Shown here piece by piece: positions 9,616-18,644 of a stretch of DNA of 64,000 nucleotides. Both the position numbers and the translations under genes were made by a program. The stretch spans positions 1-64,000 of the forward strand of contig NZ_CP050304.1 of NCBI RefSeq assembly GCF_014189535.1, given 5' to 3'. Within the stretch, counting starts at the first letter, position 1. The number at the start of each line of letters is the position of its first letter. Below the pieces are notes generated by a model. The model worked only from the letters and a program-made list of their open reading frames with translations. It had not been told where the DNA came from and searched no databases. The stretch is from Rhizobium lusitanum. Lineage in GTDB: Bacteria > Pseudomonadota > Alphaproteobacteria > Rhizobiales > Rhizobiaceae.

Positions 9616-9824
9616 GAGCGGACGGTACCATCGATTCCGTCTTCACTGTCGGAATGGTTCAAAAGCAGCGATGTGGTTGCTTGTATGAATTTAATTCAAT
9701 TCATTGTTGAAAATTGCTGCCACGACTTCCCGTTTGAAACGGCTATCCTCCTCTCAATTGACTGGCAGGAGGACGAGTTTACTCGGTCCGAGATTGATCT
9801 CTGCAAACGACAGGAGCCGCAGCG

Positions 9825-10718
9825 ATGACTTCACGTGAGCGCCAGTATGCATACGAAAAGGAAAACCAAATCAAAGCCGATTTCGACGACGTATACAACC
9901 GTGCGATGCCGGCAGCCTATTATCGGCGAATGAGAGACGTTTCCTATTCTATTCCAGAGCATGCCGTACCGTTTTTTGTCTCTCTCTTGGATAGGCGTAA
10001 ACACTTGGGTCGCAACCGAGGCCCTTCCCGGGTCCTTGATATCGGCTGCTCATATGGGGTTCTTGCAGCCCTCTTGAAATATCAATTGTCGTTGGATTCT
10101 CTATACAGCCACTACGGCTCATATGACCATCAGTTGCTGTCGCGAGACCAGGCCCTCGATGTCGATCGGCGGTTCTTCCGAAACCAATTGCCACGACGAA
10201 ACGTTCAGATGATCGGACTTGATAAAGCGGCCCAGGCTATTGAATATGCCACGCAGGCAGGTCTTCTGGATCAGGGCATTAGCTGTGACTACGAGGTGGT
10301 GAACGATCCCACGATGATGCCATCGATCGCTCCCGTCGACCTGATCATATCAACGGGTTGCGTGGGATATGTCGGACAAAAGACCTTCTCGAACCTTCTG
10401 TCGTCAGTCGGCGGCCCTCTCCCATGGGTGGCTTGCTTCGTTTTAAGAATGTTCGACTACACCCCGATATCGAAAACCCTGGAGGGATTCGGCTACCGGA
10501 CAACACGTCTCGACGGCGTTAGCGTCAAGCAACGCCGCTTCGCCTCAGACGAGGAGAAGAATAACACGATTCGTCGCGTTCAGGCCTTGGGACAGAACCC
10601 CGCGGGCTGGGAAGACACCGGCTTTTTATACGCCGATCTCTTTGTTTCAATTCCCTCCGCCGAGGTTCTCGATGTTTCAGTGCCTCAGATTGCTGGGCTT
10701 GCTGCATCTGCTGCTTGA
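9825..10718 (+). CDS. SAM-dependent class I methyltransferase
   Basis: A 297-residue methyltransferase with an N-terminal helical region (residues 1-65), motif I VLDIGCSYGVLAALL, the acidic loop QMIGLDKAAQAIEYA, and motif IV-like DLIISTGCVGYV. It is longer than minimal class I enzymes because of the N-terminal extension and a C-terminal tail. It looks like a natural-product or small-molecule methyltransferase rather than an RNA or DNA enzyme, since no NPPY or DPPY motif is present. The next gene begins 24 bp downstream. Confidence 0.85.
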   Translation: MTSRERQYAYEKENQIKADFDDVYNRAMPAAYYRRMRDVSYSIPEHAVPFFVSLLDRRKHLGRNRGPSRVLDIGCSYGVLAALLKYQLSLDSLYSHYGSYDHQLLSRDQALDVDRRFFRNQLPRRNVQMIGLDKAAQAIEYATQAGLLDQGISCDYEVVNDPTMMPSIAPVDLIISTGCVGYVGQKTFSNLLSSVGGPLPWVACFVLRMFDYTPISKTLEGFGYRTTRLDGVSVKQRRFASDEEKNNTIRRVQALGQNPAGWEDTGFLYADLFVSIPSAEVLDVSVPQIAGLAASAA

Positions 10719-10742
10719 TAGCGTCAATTGGGAGACGAGAAG

Positions 10743-11513
10743 ATGCTTGATGATTCATCCGTAATCTTAAAAATGGACCGAGATGAAATAATAGGTTCAC
10801 CCAGTTTCCATCAGATATCGAATCTTGGCGTTGTCCAATTCGAACACAGATATGATGCAGGCTTACTGAACTTCATCCTGCAGCGCGCGCTCAACCTCAA
10901 GGAAGAGTATGCCGAAAAAAAGCAGTTAAATCTGAAATATATTCGAGCAGCGCATCTGCTTATTCCGGAAATCCTTGAACTTGTCCATTTGCCAAGCCGG
11001 CTTGCGCGACTGAGCAGCCTTGCGGGTACGAGGATCGAACCTTACCCTCTGTCTGTCATTTCGACCATTGTCACCTTCTCTGGTCCAGAGAAATCGGATG
11101 GAGCGATAAGATGGCACGCTGATGGTGTGCCGGCAACGGAGCTCGTGCCATTGGCAATGGATCAGCTCGAAGGCGGCGAACTGGAATTGTACAAAGGTCC
11201 TTCGGAAGTCGGACTGGCCATGCAATCTCAAGGTTTGTCGATTCCATCGAGTAACATTGCCAAAGTCTCACATCGTTTAGGATACAGCGTTCTTGGCCAA
11301 CTGATGCGGCTCATGCATCGCGTGAGCCCAATATCCAAAGGCTCGCGGATAACGCTAAACATGAACATTCGTTCTGCAGATCGTCCGTATGTCGATGACA
11401 ACAGCATGTGTTATCTTGCTGCAGATAATCCCGACTTCGCGTGGACAGAAGCCTATATCGCAGATGTGCGTGGAAGACAGTTACCGGCGTACCTCGAACG
11501 TCAGTCACGGTAG
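10743..11513 (+). CDS. 2-oxoglutarate/Fe(II) oxygenase-like protein
   Basis: A 256-residue protein with the facial-triad pattern of 2OG-Fe(II) dioxygenases. His125-x-Asp127 lies in IRWHADGVP, a distal His192 in RLMHRVSP, and Arg202, ten residues later in GSRITLNMN, would bind 2-oxoglutarate. The EGGELELY strand fits the double-stranded beta-helix core. I chose the ATG at 10743, preceded by GGGAGACGAG. The closest family is not identifiable by eye, so the hydroxylation or desaturation substrate is open. It is 6 bp from the next gene. Confidence 0.72.
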   Translation: MLDDSSVILKMDRDEIIGSPSFHQISNLGVVQFEHRYDAGLLNFILQRALNLKEEYAEKKQLNLKYIRAAHLLIPEILELVHLPSRLARLSSLAGTRIEPYPLSVISTIVTFSGPEKSDGAIRWHADGVPATELVPLAMDQLEGGELELYKGPSEVGLAMQSQGLSIPSSNIAKVSHRLGYSVLGQLMRLMHRVSPISKGSRITLNMNIRSADRPYVDDNSMCYLAADNPDFAWTEAYIADVRGRQLPAYLERQSR

Positions 11514-11519
11514 GGACTG

Positions 11520-12272
11520 ATGCTCCAACCCTCCGAAAATGAAACCGACTTTATGTTCTTGCCGACAGTGCCGGCAGACTTTGCAAAGAGCTCGGCACAT
11601 ATCGGCTTCGTTATTCTCGCCACCGACAGGGGCATCGAAAATGAGCTCCGTCACATCGTGCCGGATGGCGTTTCATTCCACACTTCGCGTGCCCCGCCCT
11701 ATTCGGAGGTCAGTTCGTCAGAATCGTTGGCTGACATTCGCCGCGCGGCGTCTTTGATGCTTTCCAAGGAACCACTAGAGGCCATTGCGTATGCCTGTTC
11801 GTCAGGGAGCTTCATTCTGGATGAGAGGTTGCTAATTGGCGCGTTGAATTTCGAGCGGCCTGATGTGCTGGCGGTGACCGTGAAACAAGCCGTCATAGCC
11901 GCGATTGGGAATAATCATGTCAGCAAGATCTCTTTGCTGACGCCCTACGACAGAGGTCTTACCGCTTTGATTATCGCAAGTTTGAGAGCGTCAGGTATCA
12001 CGACCGTGAAAGCTGGATTTCTGGAGCTGAAATCGGATGATGAGATCGCGTCTCTTTCACCACGGCGTATTTTGGAAAGCGCTTTGGCTCTGGACTGTCC
12101 TCAGAGTGAAGCCATCGTCATATTGTGTAATGCACTCCAGACATGGAGCGTCGTTCCTGAAATTGCGCACAAGGTTGGAAAACCAGTCATCGGGGGCACA
12201 CAGTCGTTGGTCGAAATGTGCATCAGGTTTGTGCGGCGTAAAGAGAGCCTGTTGATTTCCACGCGGAGCTGA
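11520..12272 (+). CDS. Asp/Glu racemase-superfamily protein, maleate isomerase-like
   Basis: A 250-residue protein resembling maleate cis-trans isomerase and arylmalonate decarboxylase. The N-terminus is IGFVILATDRGIENEL. Cys93 (AYACSSGSF) and Cys203 (VILCNALQTW) match the paired catalytic cysteines of the family, and SLLTPYDRGLT matches the TPY motif. Both cysteines being present argues for isomerase or racemase activity over the single-Cys decarboxylases. The last eight residues lie within an inverted repeat that resembles an IS21 end, so the native C-terminus may have been altered. Confidence 0.82.
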   Translation: MLQPSENETDFMFLPTVPADFAKSSAHIGFVILATDRGIENELRHIVPDGVSFHTSRAPPYSEVSSSESLADIRRAASLMLSKEPLEAIAYACSSGSFILDERLLIGALNFERPDVLAVTVKQAVIAAIGNNHVSKISLLTPYDRGLTALIIASLRASGITTVKAGFLELKSDDEIASLSPRRILESALALDCPQSEAIVILCNALQTWSVVPEIAHKVGKPVIGGTQSLVEMCIRFVRRKESLLISTRS

Positions 12273-12293
12273 GCCGGGTGGAAATCAACAGGC
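12247..12293. repeat. Perfect 16-bp inverted repeat resembling an IS21-type end
   Basis: The arms at 12247-12262 (GCCTGTTGATTTCCAC) and 12278-12293 are exact inverse complements around a 15-bp loop. The left part and loop, through GAGCCGG, match 49201-49229 with only a few differences. That second site is the terminal region of the IS21 element upstream of istA. This could be a rho-independent terminator, although no T-run follows, or a solo IS end. It overlaps the 3' end of the isomerase gene. Confidence 0.65.
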
Positions 12294-12505
12294 AACACCA
12301 AGAGCGCTTGATGAAGGAAGTTTTTTCCTGATAGGCTTAGGCGCTACATGCGCTGGGCCTTTCACAATGCCGAAACTACAAAATCTTGCAGACGCACTCG
12401 GCTCGGCCGTAGCAGCCACATCAGAAGGGAAGAGTGTCCCCGACGGCGATGTCACCTTAACTTGAACTCGGATGCACGGGAGACGTTCTGCCTTGTGGAT
12501 TGATC

Positions 12506-13210
12506 TCAGGCCATGGCTCCGGCCGCAGTTTTCCACTCTGCGATCGCCTGGATGCGATGAACGCAGATTTGGAATGCGGAGCGTTTTGAGCGGGGTGGGA
12601 CGAAGAGGTTACGGACAGCGGAGAAGACAGAGACGAAGCGCTGAAGGCCTCCCAGTGATCGGAAGCCTTGCATCATCCGCTCCCGTTTTCGTAGCGGCAC
12701 AAGAGAATTCTCAGCCCGGTTGTTCAGACCCTTGTGGGATCGGTGTTCTACGTGCGGCATGACCTGTCGCCGGGCTGCTCCATAGGAGCGCAACTTGTCA
12801 GTGATCATCCGCTTCGGTGCGATACCCTGCTTCTTCAGAAGGCGGGTCAACAATCGCCTGGCAGCCTTGGTGTTGCGGCGGTTCTGGACGATTTCGTCAA
12901 GCACATACCCGTCCTGATCGACGGCCCGCCATAGCCAGTGTTTCCTGCCGGCAATGGTGATGACGACCTCGTCCAGATGCCACACATCGTTCCTGCTGGG
13001 CTTCTTGCGGCAAAGGCGCCGCGCATAATCCGGGCCGAACTTCTTTCCCCAGCGGCGGATCGTTTCGTATGAGACAGCAATGCCGCGCTCCAGCAGCAAT
13101 TCCTCGACAAGGCGCAGGCTCAGCGGAAACCGAAAGTAGAGCCAGACCGCGTGGGCGATGATCTGGGGTGGGAAGCGATGGCGCTTGTAGCTGACCGGCG
13201 AAGTGTTCAT
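12506..13210 (-). CDS. IS6-family transposase, copy B, catalytic triad intact
   Basis: A 234-residue IS6/IS26-family DDE transposase, related to copy A. The first Asp is present at residue 80 (VWHLDEVV), the second in MITDKLRSYG, and the Glu in NNRAENS. I place the start at MNTSPVSYKRHRFP, which matches family N-termini, rather than the upstream alternative. It separates the small-molecule cluster from Kelch and metallo-hydrolase fragments and probably truncated the Kelch gene. Element ends not assigned. Confidence 0.9.
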   Translation of the reverse strand: MNTSPVSYKRHRFPPQIIAHAVWLYFRFPLSLRLVEELLLERGIAVSYETIRRWGKKFGPDYARRLCRKKPSRNDVWHLDEVVITIAGRKHWLWRAVDQDGYVLDEIVQNRRNTKAARRLLTRLLKKQGIAPKRMITDKLRSYGAARRQVMPHVEHRSHKGLNNRAENSLVPLRKRERMMQGFRSLGGLQRFVSVFSAVRNLFVPPRSKRSAFQICVHRIQAIAEWKTAAGAMA

Positions 13211-13255
13211 GAAGGTGCGTCTATCGCAGCCGCTCCTCACAAGGCGTTACCGTGA

Positions 13256-13382
13256 CATGGCCCTCCAAAGACGTAGATTTTCCCGTCCAGCGCGACCGTG
13301 GCCGTATGGTGTGCAGGCTCCGGCATGTCCTTCACACGCGACCAGCTGTCGGATTTTTCGTCGTAGACAATGACGGAGCCGT
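13256..13382 (-). pseudogene. Kelch-repeat protein fragment
   Basis: Reading the minus strand gives SVIVYDEKSDSWSRVKDM followed by PEPAHHTATVALDGKIYVFG. This is one Kelch blade (Y-D-x-x-x-x-W ... H-x-x-x-x-x-DGKIYVFGG). It runs straight into the IS6 flank, with no start or stop of its own, so it is a remnant of a larger beta-propeller gene cut by the insertion. Confidence 0.7.
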
Positions 13383-13449
13383 TTCACAGTCATCATCGGC
13401 CTCGATTTCAGCTAAGGATTTCACTTTCGGCTTAGAATTGCAAAAGCCG

Positions 13450-13638
13450 TCAGGAGCCTTGGATAATCGCGAACGGCGTTGTCACGTTGTTTGAAATGTG
13501 GCCGCGTGAGGCCGACACTGCGGTTTTCAGGCAGGCCGTGCACTCACGGCTGTCGATATAACCATCCCGGAGGGCGATCACTTCGATCTCACCCAGTCCA
13601 CATCGAACATAGTTCGTACCGGAAGCCAGTCTCTTCAT
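13450..13638 (-). pseudogene. N-terminal fragment of an MBL-fold metallo-hydrolase
   Basis: The stretch MKRLASGTNYVRCGLGEIEV followed by IALRDGYID matches the N-terminal strands of metallo-beta-lactamase-fold hydrolases (family pattern: G-D-x-E-V-x-x-L-x-D-G). The zinc-binding HxHxDH region is absent. The frame continues in unrelated sequence and stops at 13450. It is a truncated remnant next to the Kelch fragment. Confidence 0.55.
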
Positions 13639-13759
13639 TTTGTCCTCGTTGATCCACGATTGGTGCCTGTCACGTGTTGAATTCCATACGAAACTCACCC
13701 GGGGTCAAAAGGACATGAAACTTAACACCGCACCTATTCTCAAGGGCCTGCGGTAGGCG

Positions 13760-14356
13760 CTAGATCGGAACGCATCGATGGGAGTGCAGCCTTTCGCCCC
13801 GAAGTGGCTTTTGGGTAGCCAGCAACGCTCGATTGAGACTGACGAAGGGGTTGGGATTGTCCAAGCCCACGAAGACCATGTTAAGCGACCAGCCGATCGG
13901 CTCGTTGACCCGTCGCCCGCTGGCTACAACTGCCAACAGGCTATCCGGAATCTCCCGATTAAATTCCGCAAGAATGTCTCTTGGACGCACCACGCTGTAC
14001 GATAGTGGCATATCGACGGCGTAAATGTGTGGCAGTGACAACATTCTGGTCATTGCACCGAAGACAAGCGCGAACGGAGCACTCCGAGACCGCCCGTGGC
14101 TCATGTCGACCGGGCCGCCGGAGATTGCACTGGAATCGGCAACGCGCCGCCTATCCCCGGTCGAGATCATCCAATGGAATGATCGAAAGCTGTCCGGGCT
14201 CGTTTGCGTTTGCGATATGAAGTCGTGAACGGCTCGCGCTTCATCTCTGAAGTCGGGTGGCATAGAGTTCATACCCAAGTGGCCAGTATTCGCAGCTTTT
14301 GCGATTTTCGATAGGAGCATCGCCTCACCCTCACAACAATCTATAATTTCCTTCAA
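13760..14356 (-). CDS. Doubtful hypothetical protein, up to 198 aa
   Basis: A continuous frame on the minus strand. I cannot match its protein to a family (it contains VFGAMTRMLSLPHIYAVDMP and VASGRRVNEPIGWSLNMVFV). It could be a fragment of a real protein, since a proline/glycine-balanced soluble composition is visible, but there is no clear ribosome-binding site. It lies among IS remnants, and the opposite strand is also open in part. I rate it as uncertain. Confidence 0.28.
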   Translation of the reverse strand: MKEIIDCCEGEAMLLSKIAKAANTGHLGMNSMPPDFRDEARAVHDFISQTQTSPDSFRSFHWMISTGDRRRVADSSAISGGPVDMSHGRSRSAPFALVFGAMTRMLSLPHIYAVDMPLSYSVVRPRDILAEFNREIPDSLLAVVASGRRVNEPIGWSLNMVFVGLDNPNPFVSLNRALLATQKPLRGERLHSHRCVPI

Positions 14357-14953
14357 GCATCAAAGGACCGCCATCCAACCGACTTTGCTTTCCATCATGC
14401 CATGCGAGCCTCGTCATTATAAGTTATAAGTTGTTTTGAAGCGGAATAGGAGAGAGGAGACAAGTCAAACGAAGACAAGTTTCAGAGCCCTTGGTCGATC
14501 GGCCAACGCGGGGCCTATCGGAAAGGCCGATGTTCGACCTCGTGGGTGACAAATGTTCGAAGGTATGTAGCAAACGCATCGCGCTGACGTCGCTGACCGA
14601 CCGTGATCTTGGTAATCGCAACATTTGAAGTGCTCTATGGGCTCGCATCAAGGTCGTATGGACGACCGAGGGATTGCCGACGATCACGACGAAGATGACG
14701 TCCAGGCGGCGGCACCTTTCTTGAGCCTTCTCGGCATTCGATTGTCCGAGGCGAACGCCAAAACCTTCGAGCGGTGCCGAGAGTAACCTTCACATCGACT
14801 GACGAGAGCGAGGTCGCCGGCCAGTTTGCGCCTCAGGCTTATAGTTAGCGTTTTAGACGGCAGGGACAAATTCCCCTGCCGTGATAACAGCGATATCTCA
14901 TCCACGGCGGTAGTATTACCTAGCCAACGAGAATGGAGGCTTGGTTCGCCACT
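14357..14953. other. Region without a recognised gene
   Basis: About 600 bp with only short overlapping open frames of unlikely composition. No transposase remnant, RNA gene or strong terminator could be recognised. Confidence 0.45.
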
Positions 14954-15265
14954 TCAGTGATTTTTATTCGGTCCTTTTCCAGTGACGAAGCTGCAGGTTT
15001 TTACCTTGCAGCTCTGATTGTCGCTGGTCGGGACGCTGGAGCTGGTGATCGCTCCCTGTCCGAGGCAAGACATCGAATTCGATACGTAACGATTATACGT
15101 CAGAGCGGCTGGATTGCTTGACGGATACTTCAGGACAATCGAACCTTCGCTGGCGATTTTTTCGTGAATGGACGAACAAGTCAGCGACTTGGAATCATAC
15201 ATCGGTCCGGCCATCGCGTTTGTGGACATCATTGCAATTGCCGCGAGCATAATGATCTTCTTCAT
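14954..15265 (-). CDS. Small secreted Cys-containing hypothetical protein
   Basis: A 103-residue protein with an evident signal peptide, MKKIIMLAAIAMMSTNAMA, and cleavage expected after AMA. The mature part has four cysteines (LTCSS, MSCLG, QSCKV, KTCSF), which could form two disulphides in the periplasm. The start is the ATG at 15265, behind an AAAGGAAAG ribosome-binding site. No family is recognised. It lies downstream of the porin on the same strand but beyond a terminator, so it is probably transcribed separately. Confidence 0.7.
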   Translation of the reverse strand: MKKIIMLAAIAMMSTNAMAGPMYDSKSLTCSSIHEKIASEGSIVLKYPSSNPAALTYNRYVSNSMSCLGQGAITSSSVPTSDNQSCKVKTCSFVTGKGPNKNH

Positions 15266-15410
15266 GGGCTTTCCTTTAATCAGTTCCGACACTTAGCTGT
15301 CACTTGCCGAGCGAGATTAAACGTCCGTTTGTCTCGCGCCGGCTTCCGCATCGCTCTTGCCAGTAGGTGCGGCCTAAACAAAATCTTGATTCGACCTCCG
15401 GCCGGAGAAC

Positions 15411-15439
15411 AAAGCCCCGATATTCCCTCGGGGCTTTTA
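15411..15439. terminator. Intrinsic terminator, bidirectional
   Basis: GCCCCGA and TCGGGGC (15414-15420 and 15428-15434) form a seven-base G/C-rich stem with a 7-base loop. The stem is flanked by T-rich sequence on the plus strand and by A/T on the other. It follows the minus-strand porin by about 40 bp, so it probably ends porin transcription. Confidence 0.75.
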
Positions 15440-15474
15440 TTCTCTGATTGAAGGTCAAGCCAAATCAGATAATA

Positions 15475-16575
15475 TTAGAACGTGCGCTCAAAGCGAAGAA
15501 TACCGGAAACGGTATCGTCCTTGGCATACTCATAGTGAACGTAGGTCAATTCCGGCTCCACCAGTAGGTTCTTGACCGGGTTGAACTTGACGTTCGTGGT
15601 TGCCTCGAAGATCTTCGAATCCGTGTAGGCGAGCTGTGCGTTCCACTTCAGCTTCGAGTTGATCGGAACGCCGACGCCGCCCCAGATCGCCCAATCGCCC
15701 CAGCCGCATTTCGAGCCATTCACAACGCCGGCAGGCGAGGTGCAGGCCGAGACCTTCTGGTTCGAACCGGCATATTGGTTGAGCTTGCTGCCGTCGGTGT
15801 TGTAGCCGCCCATCAGGAAGGCCGTCAGGACACCGAAGTCCGCGTCGATACGAGCCTTGACGGCGCCTTCTTCGACGATGGAGTCGTAACCGCCAACGAC
15901 CTTGAAGCCGAACATGCCAGCTTTGTAGCCAAGACCGGCAACAACGTTCGGAGCGTAGTGGTCAGACTCCGATAGCTGCCAAGCGCCGCCGTAAGCGCTG
16001 GTGGTGGTTCCAGAGTTGCTGTCTTCCACCGAGACAACGCCAGTTAAACCGGTGCCGCTATCGTAGTTGTAGGTCAGCTGGTTGAGTTCGTACGGGCCGT
16101 CATAGACAACGTCGTCGTTGATGACGTCGCCGGCATATCCAACGAACTGGTTGTACTGCGAGTCCGTCTTACCGACAGTGAAGCCGGCAAGGTTGATGTA
16201 GGACCACAAGAGGTTGGTGCTGGTGGAACCGCCGTCGTTCCAGTCCCAGCGGACGATGGTTTCCGTCTTCAAGGGACCGTATTCGGTATCGGTCGCCGTG
16301 TTGACGCTCAGCTCGGCGCGGGTGTGCCACTTTGTGCCGAGGGTGCTGGTACGGTTATAGGGGTCGTACCACTGACCTTCGGTACGAACCTTGCCGCCGA
16401 CCCTGAGACAGGTTTCCGTGCCGGGAAGGAAGAAATAGCCCGCGCCGTAAGCGTCGCAGATGCGAACGTATTCAAGCGGCTCTGGTTCCGCAGCAACAAT
16501 AGCGTCAGCCGCGTGAGCACCGGAAACTGCCGCAAGCGCAGCAGCGGAGCCGAGGAGGAGGCTCTTGATGTTCAT
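15475..16575 (-). CDS. ropA: Outer-membrane porin of the rhizobial Porin_2 family
   Basis: A 366-residue protein of the alphaproteobacterial Porin_2 family. The signal peptide is MNIKSLLLGSAAALAAVSGA (cleavage after AHA). It is followed by the diagnostic EYVRICDAYGAGYFFLPGTE and TCLRVGGKVR, then alternating amphipathic strands, and it ends on a terminal Phe (RFERTF), as outer-membrane barrels do for Bam recognition. It forms a trimeric diffusion channel. The length is typical. The gene stands alone between a terminator and IS remnants. The symbol ropA is used in Rhizobium; orthology to a particular paralogue is not established. Confidence 0.92.
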   Translation of the reverse strand: MNIKSLLLGSAAALAAVSGAHAADAIVAAEPEPLEYVRICDAYGAGYFFLPGTETCLRVGGKVRTEGQWYDPYNRTSTLGTKWHTRAELSVNTATDTEYGPLKTETIVRWDWNDGGSTSTNLLWSYINLAGFTVGKTDSQYNQFVGYAGDVINDDVVYDGPYELNQLTYNYDSGTGLTGVVSVEDSNSGTTTSAYGGAWQLSESDHYAPNVVAGLGYKAGMFGFKVVGGYDSIVEEGAVKARIDADFGVLTAFLMGGYNTDGSKLNQYAGSNQKVSACTSPAGVVNGSKCGWGDWAIWGGVGVPINSKLKWNAQLAYTDSKIFEATTNVKFNPVKNLLVEPELTYVHYEYAKDDTVSGILRFERTF

Positions 16576-17642
16576 TGTAACTCCGTTCTTGATATAAAAG
16601 TGAGCAATGATCGAACTGAAAAGGCTCGTTCGACATTCAAGATTCTGTTTGTAAACCCCAGGCGCACCACTCTCTCAACGCAACCAGAATTGCATCTGCG
16701 GCCTTTCTTTTACAAGGACGCTTCGATATGTGACAACGCGTTACGGGCTTGTGTTGCGTAAACATCGCACCACTACAGAAGCCAGATGCTGTAGATGGGT
16801 CGGCGCTTTGGAGATCGGAACCAGAAGGGTGGCCGCAGCGGGGCATATGCTCGAGACGAAGGCATGGGCGCATCGGTCGTATCGACGCTCGCAGGAGCCA
16901 GATCATTGCGGCAACGAGATAGATGAAGCCTTTGAAGTGAATGGTTCTGCGGTCATAGCGTGTGGCGAAGTGGCGGAAGGGCACCACAATGTCGAGCACG
17001 CGGGCTCACATTCAATGCCAGATTCGATGATAAATAATTATAATTCCAAACCTTAGGACATACAGATGTCCATCGACCAGATGATATTTTTCGAGTTTTC
17101 ATCGGCCACATCTGACGAGCCAAGAACCGAGGCATTTTCCCGTCCTATCAATGTTTTGCACTATTTTCTAAGACAGATTGTGGAATAAGGCCCAGCGACC
17201 TTCGGCATCGTTGTGACGACCTCTTTCTTTACGAAAGGCGAGAAGAAGGAAGGCCAGTCCATCTCGCGCCGCATCGCTCTGCACAACTATGATGCCCTGA
17301 TAGCCATCAGACGTGCCCCTTGGGCTGCCCCTTCGTCGGGTATGCCTCATGGTCTAAGCAAGCCCGACACGTCGCTCCCCAATTTGCGCGAGAATCCCGG
17401 CGCAAGCGACATAAGCTGTCTTTGCGAGACAGCGAAGCTATCACCAATGCATTCTTGAGGCCGTAATCCGTTAAATGATAATATTCCGGCTCAATGCTCC
17501 ACAGAGTCACTGAAGGATGTGCATCCGACGGATCATTCGTGCCCGGCAATTGGACCGGATGACAACTCAATCCAGCGCGGCACTTACGGCACAATCAGGC
17601 AACGATGGCCTCCATCGCTTCCTGGGCTCGCCGGTGGAGCTC
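16576..17642. other. Long gene-poor stretch with one transposase remnant
   Basis: Apart from the IS5-like fragment at 16885-16999, this kilobase holds no open frame with recognisable protein character. The first 50 bp must include the porin promoter and leader. The rest appears to be eroded insertion-sequence or intergenic DNA. Confidence 0.5.
16885..16999 (-). pseudogene. C-terminal remnant of an IS5-group transposase
   Basis: The minus strand reads FRHFATRYDRRTIHFKGFIY then LVAAMIWL, the highly conserved C-terminal block of IS5/IS427-type transposases (usually R-H-x-A-T-R-Y-D ... A-A-x-M-I-W-L-R). No upstream DDE domain is present, so this is a short relic. Confidence 0.72.
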
Positions 17643-18116
17643 TTACATCATTTCCCGGAAAATCTCGCTAAGCCCACTATGTGCAACCTCTCGGCTCGCG
17701 ACTGTGATCGGCACCCATTTTATCTTGCGCATGCCTTTCTCGGGAAAACTCTCTGCTAATTCTTTGACGTGCAGAATATGGACAGCGACTCGATACTGAA
17801 ATGGGGTTCCATCCTTGCGGTAAGTGAATGACCCTACGACCTTCCTTAGAGCCTTACCTTTAACGCCCGCCTCTTCAAACGCTTCCCGCTCCGCTGTGTC
17901 CCTGGACGTTTCGCCGGGCTCGACATGCCCTTTCGGGATGCCCCAGCGTCCGTTACGGTTGCTGCCGACTAGAAGAACCTCGGCCATGTCCTGGCCCTTC
18001 CGCTTGCGCAGGCAGATCGCGCCGGCCTGTTCAATCCGTTTGTTTTGTATTGTGATCTTGTCACGCTCGACGGAGGTGGCCACCCTGGAAACTTCGAGTT
18101 TCATCGTCATGTCCAT
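17643..18116 (-). CDS. Nudix hydrolase
   Basis: A 157-residue Nudix protein. The full Nudix box runs from GHVEPGETSRDTAE to REAFEEAGV, fitting G-x5-E-x7-R-E-U-x-E-E-x-G-U. Upstream is RKRKGQDMAEVLLVGSNRNG, and downstream are the family strands VVGSFTYRKDGTPFQYRVAV. Such enzymes cleave nucleoside diphosphates linked to another moiety; the RWGIPKGHVEPGE arrangement resembles the diphosphoinositol/diadenosine polyphosphate hydrolase group. Start: ATG at 18116; a GTG six bases upstream is possible. Confidence 0.88.
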   Translation of the reverse strand: MDMTMKLEVSRVATSVERDKITIQNKRIEQAGAICLRKRKGQDMAEVLLVGSNRNGRWGIPKGHVEPGETSRDTAEREAFEEAGVKGKALRKVVGSFTYRKDGTPFQYRVAVHILHVKELAESFPEKGMRKIKWVPITVASREVAHSGLSEIFREMM

Positions 18117-18245
18117 GATCACTCAACTCACTCTGCTTTAGAAGAATGAACTTAGATGCCGAGACTTTCACGCCAAGATGGCGTTTTGGTCTTGTTTATG
18201 ACAGTTTGATGACGAATGCTAACCGCCAACGCAAGGAAACATCTC

Positions 18246-18581
18246 ATGAGCGAAAAACGCAAGAAAATCTACCATGCTCTCGTCGATGGCGCGACCGAAG
18301 GCCTATCAAACAAAGCGCTTTACGAATTTGTCGTCAAGAGGTGCCCGAAGACCTCGAGCAAGAAGATCGTCCGCGCGGCACTTCTTGCACTCACTGATCC
18401 CGACGTCACGGATCGAACCGTGCTGGACACCATATACGCGCTTGCCATTAAGCATCGGATGGACGAAATCGGTCAAGGCGACGTAAGCGATGAACAAGAC
18501 GATACACCAGAGGTCGCCCCGTCGGTGAAGTCTTCAAGGAAGCGTGCTGCGTCGTCCGCGTCGCCAAGCGTTTCGCCGTAA
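18246..18581 (+). CDS. Small hypothetical protein, 111 aa
   Basis: The protein begins MSEKRKKIYHALVDGATEG, contains the helical segment LSNKALYEFVVKRCPKTSSKK, and ends in a basic Ser/Ala/Lys tail. I recognise no family. It is helical and basic, as in small nucleic-acid-associated proteins, but nothing shows that directly. The ATG at 18246 sits behind AAGGAAACATCTC, which is a better start than the upstream in-frame ATG. Confidence 0.6.
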   Translation: MSEKRKKIYHALVDGATEGLSNKALYEFVVKRCPKTSSKKIVRAALLALTDPDVTDRTVLDTIYALAIKHRMDEIGQGDVSDEQDDTPEVAPSVKSSRKRAASSASPSVSP

Positions 18582-18644
18582 GACCCATACGACCAACGCC
18601 TTGCTTTTGCCACCCTGAGGACATCCGACCTTTACATTGCCGTA

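Noticed and set aside
7252-12272. Assignment of the hydrolase and isomerase to nicotinate breakdown as NicF and NicE
   Set aside because: The other steps (NicC, NicX, NicD) are absent, and a methyltransferase, a 2OG-oxygenase-like gene and an exporter are present instead.
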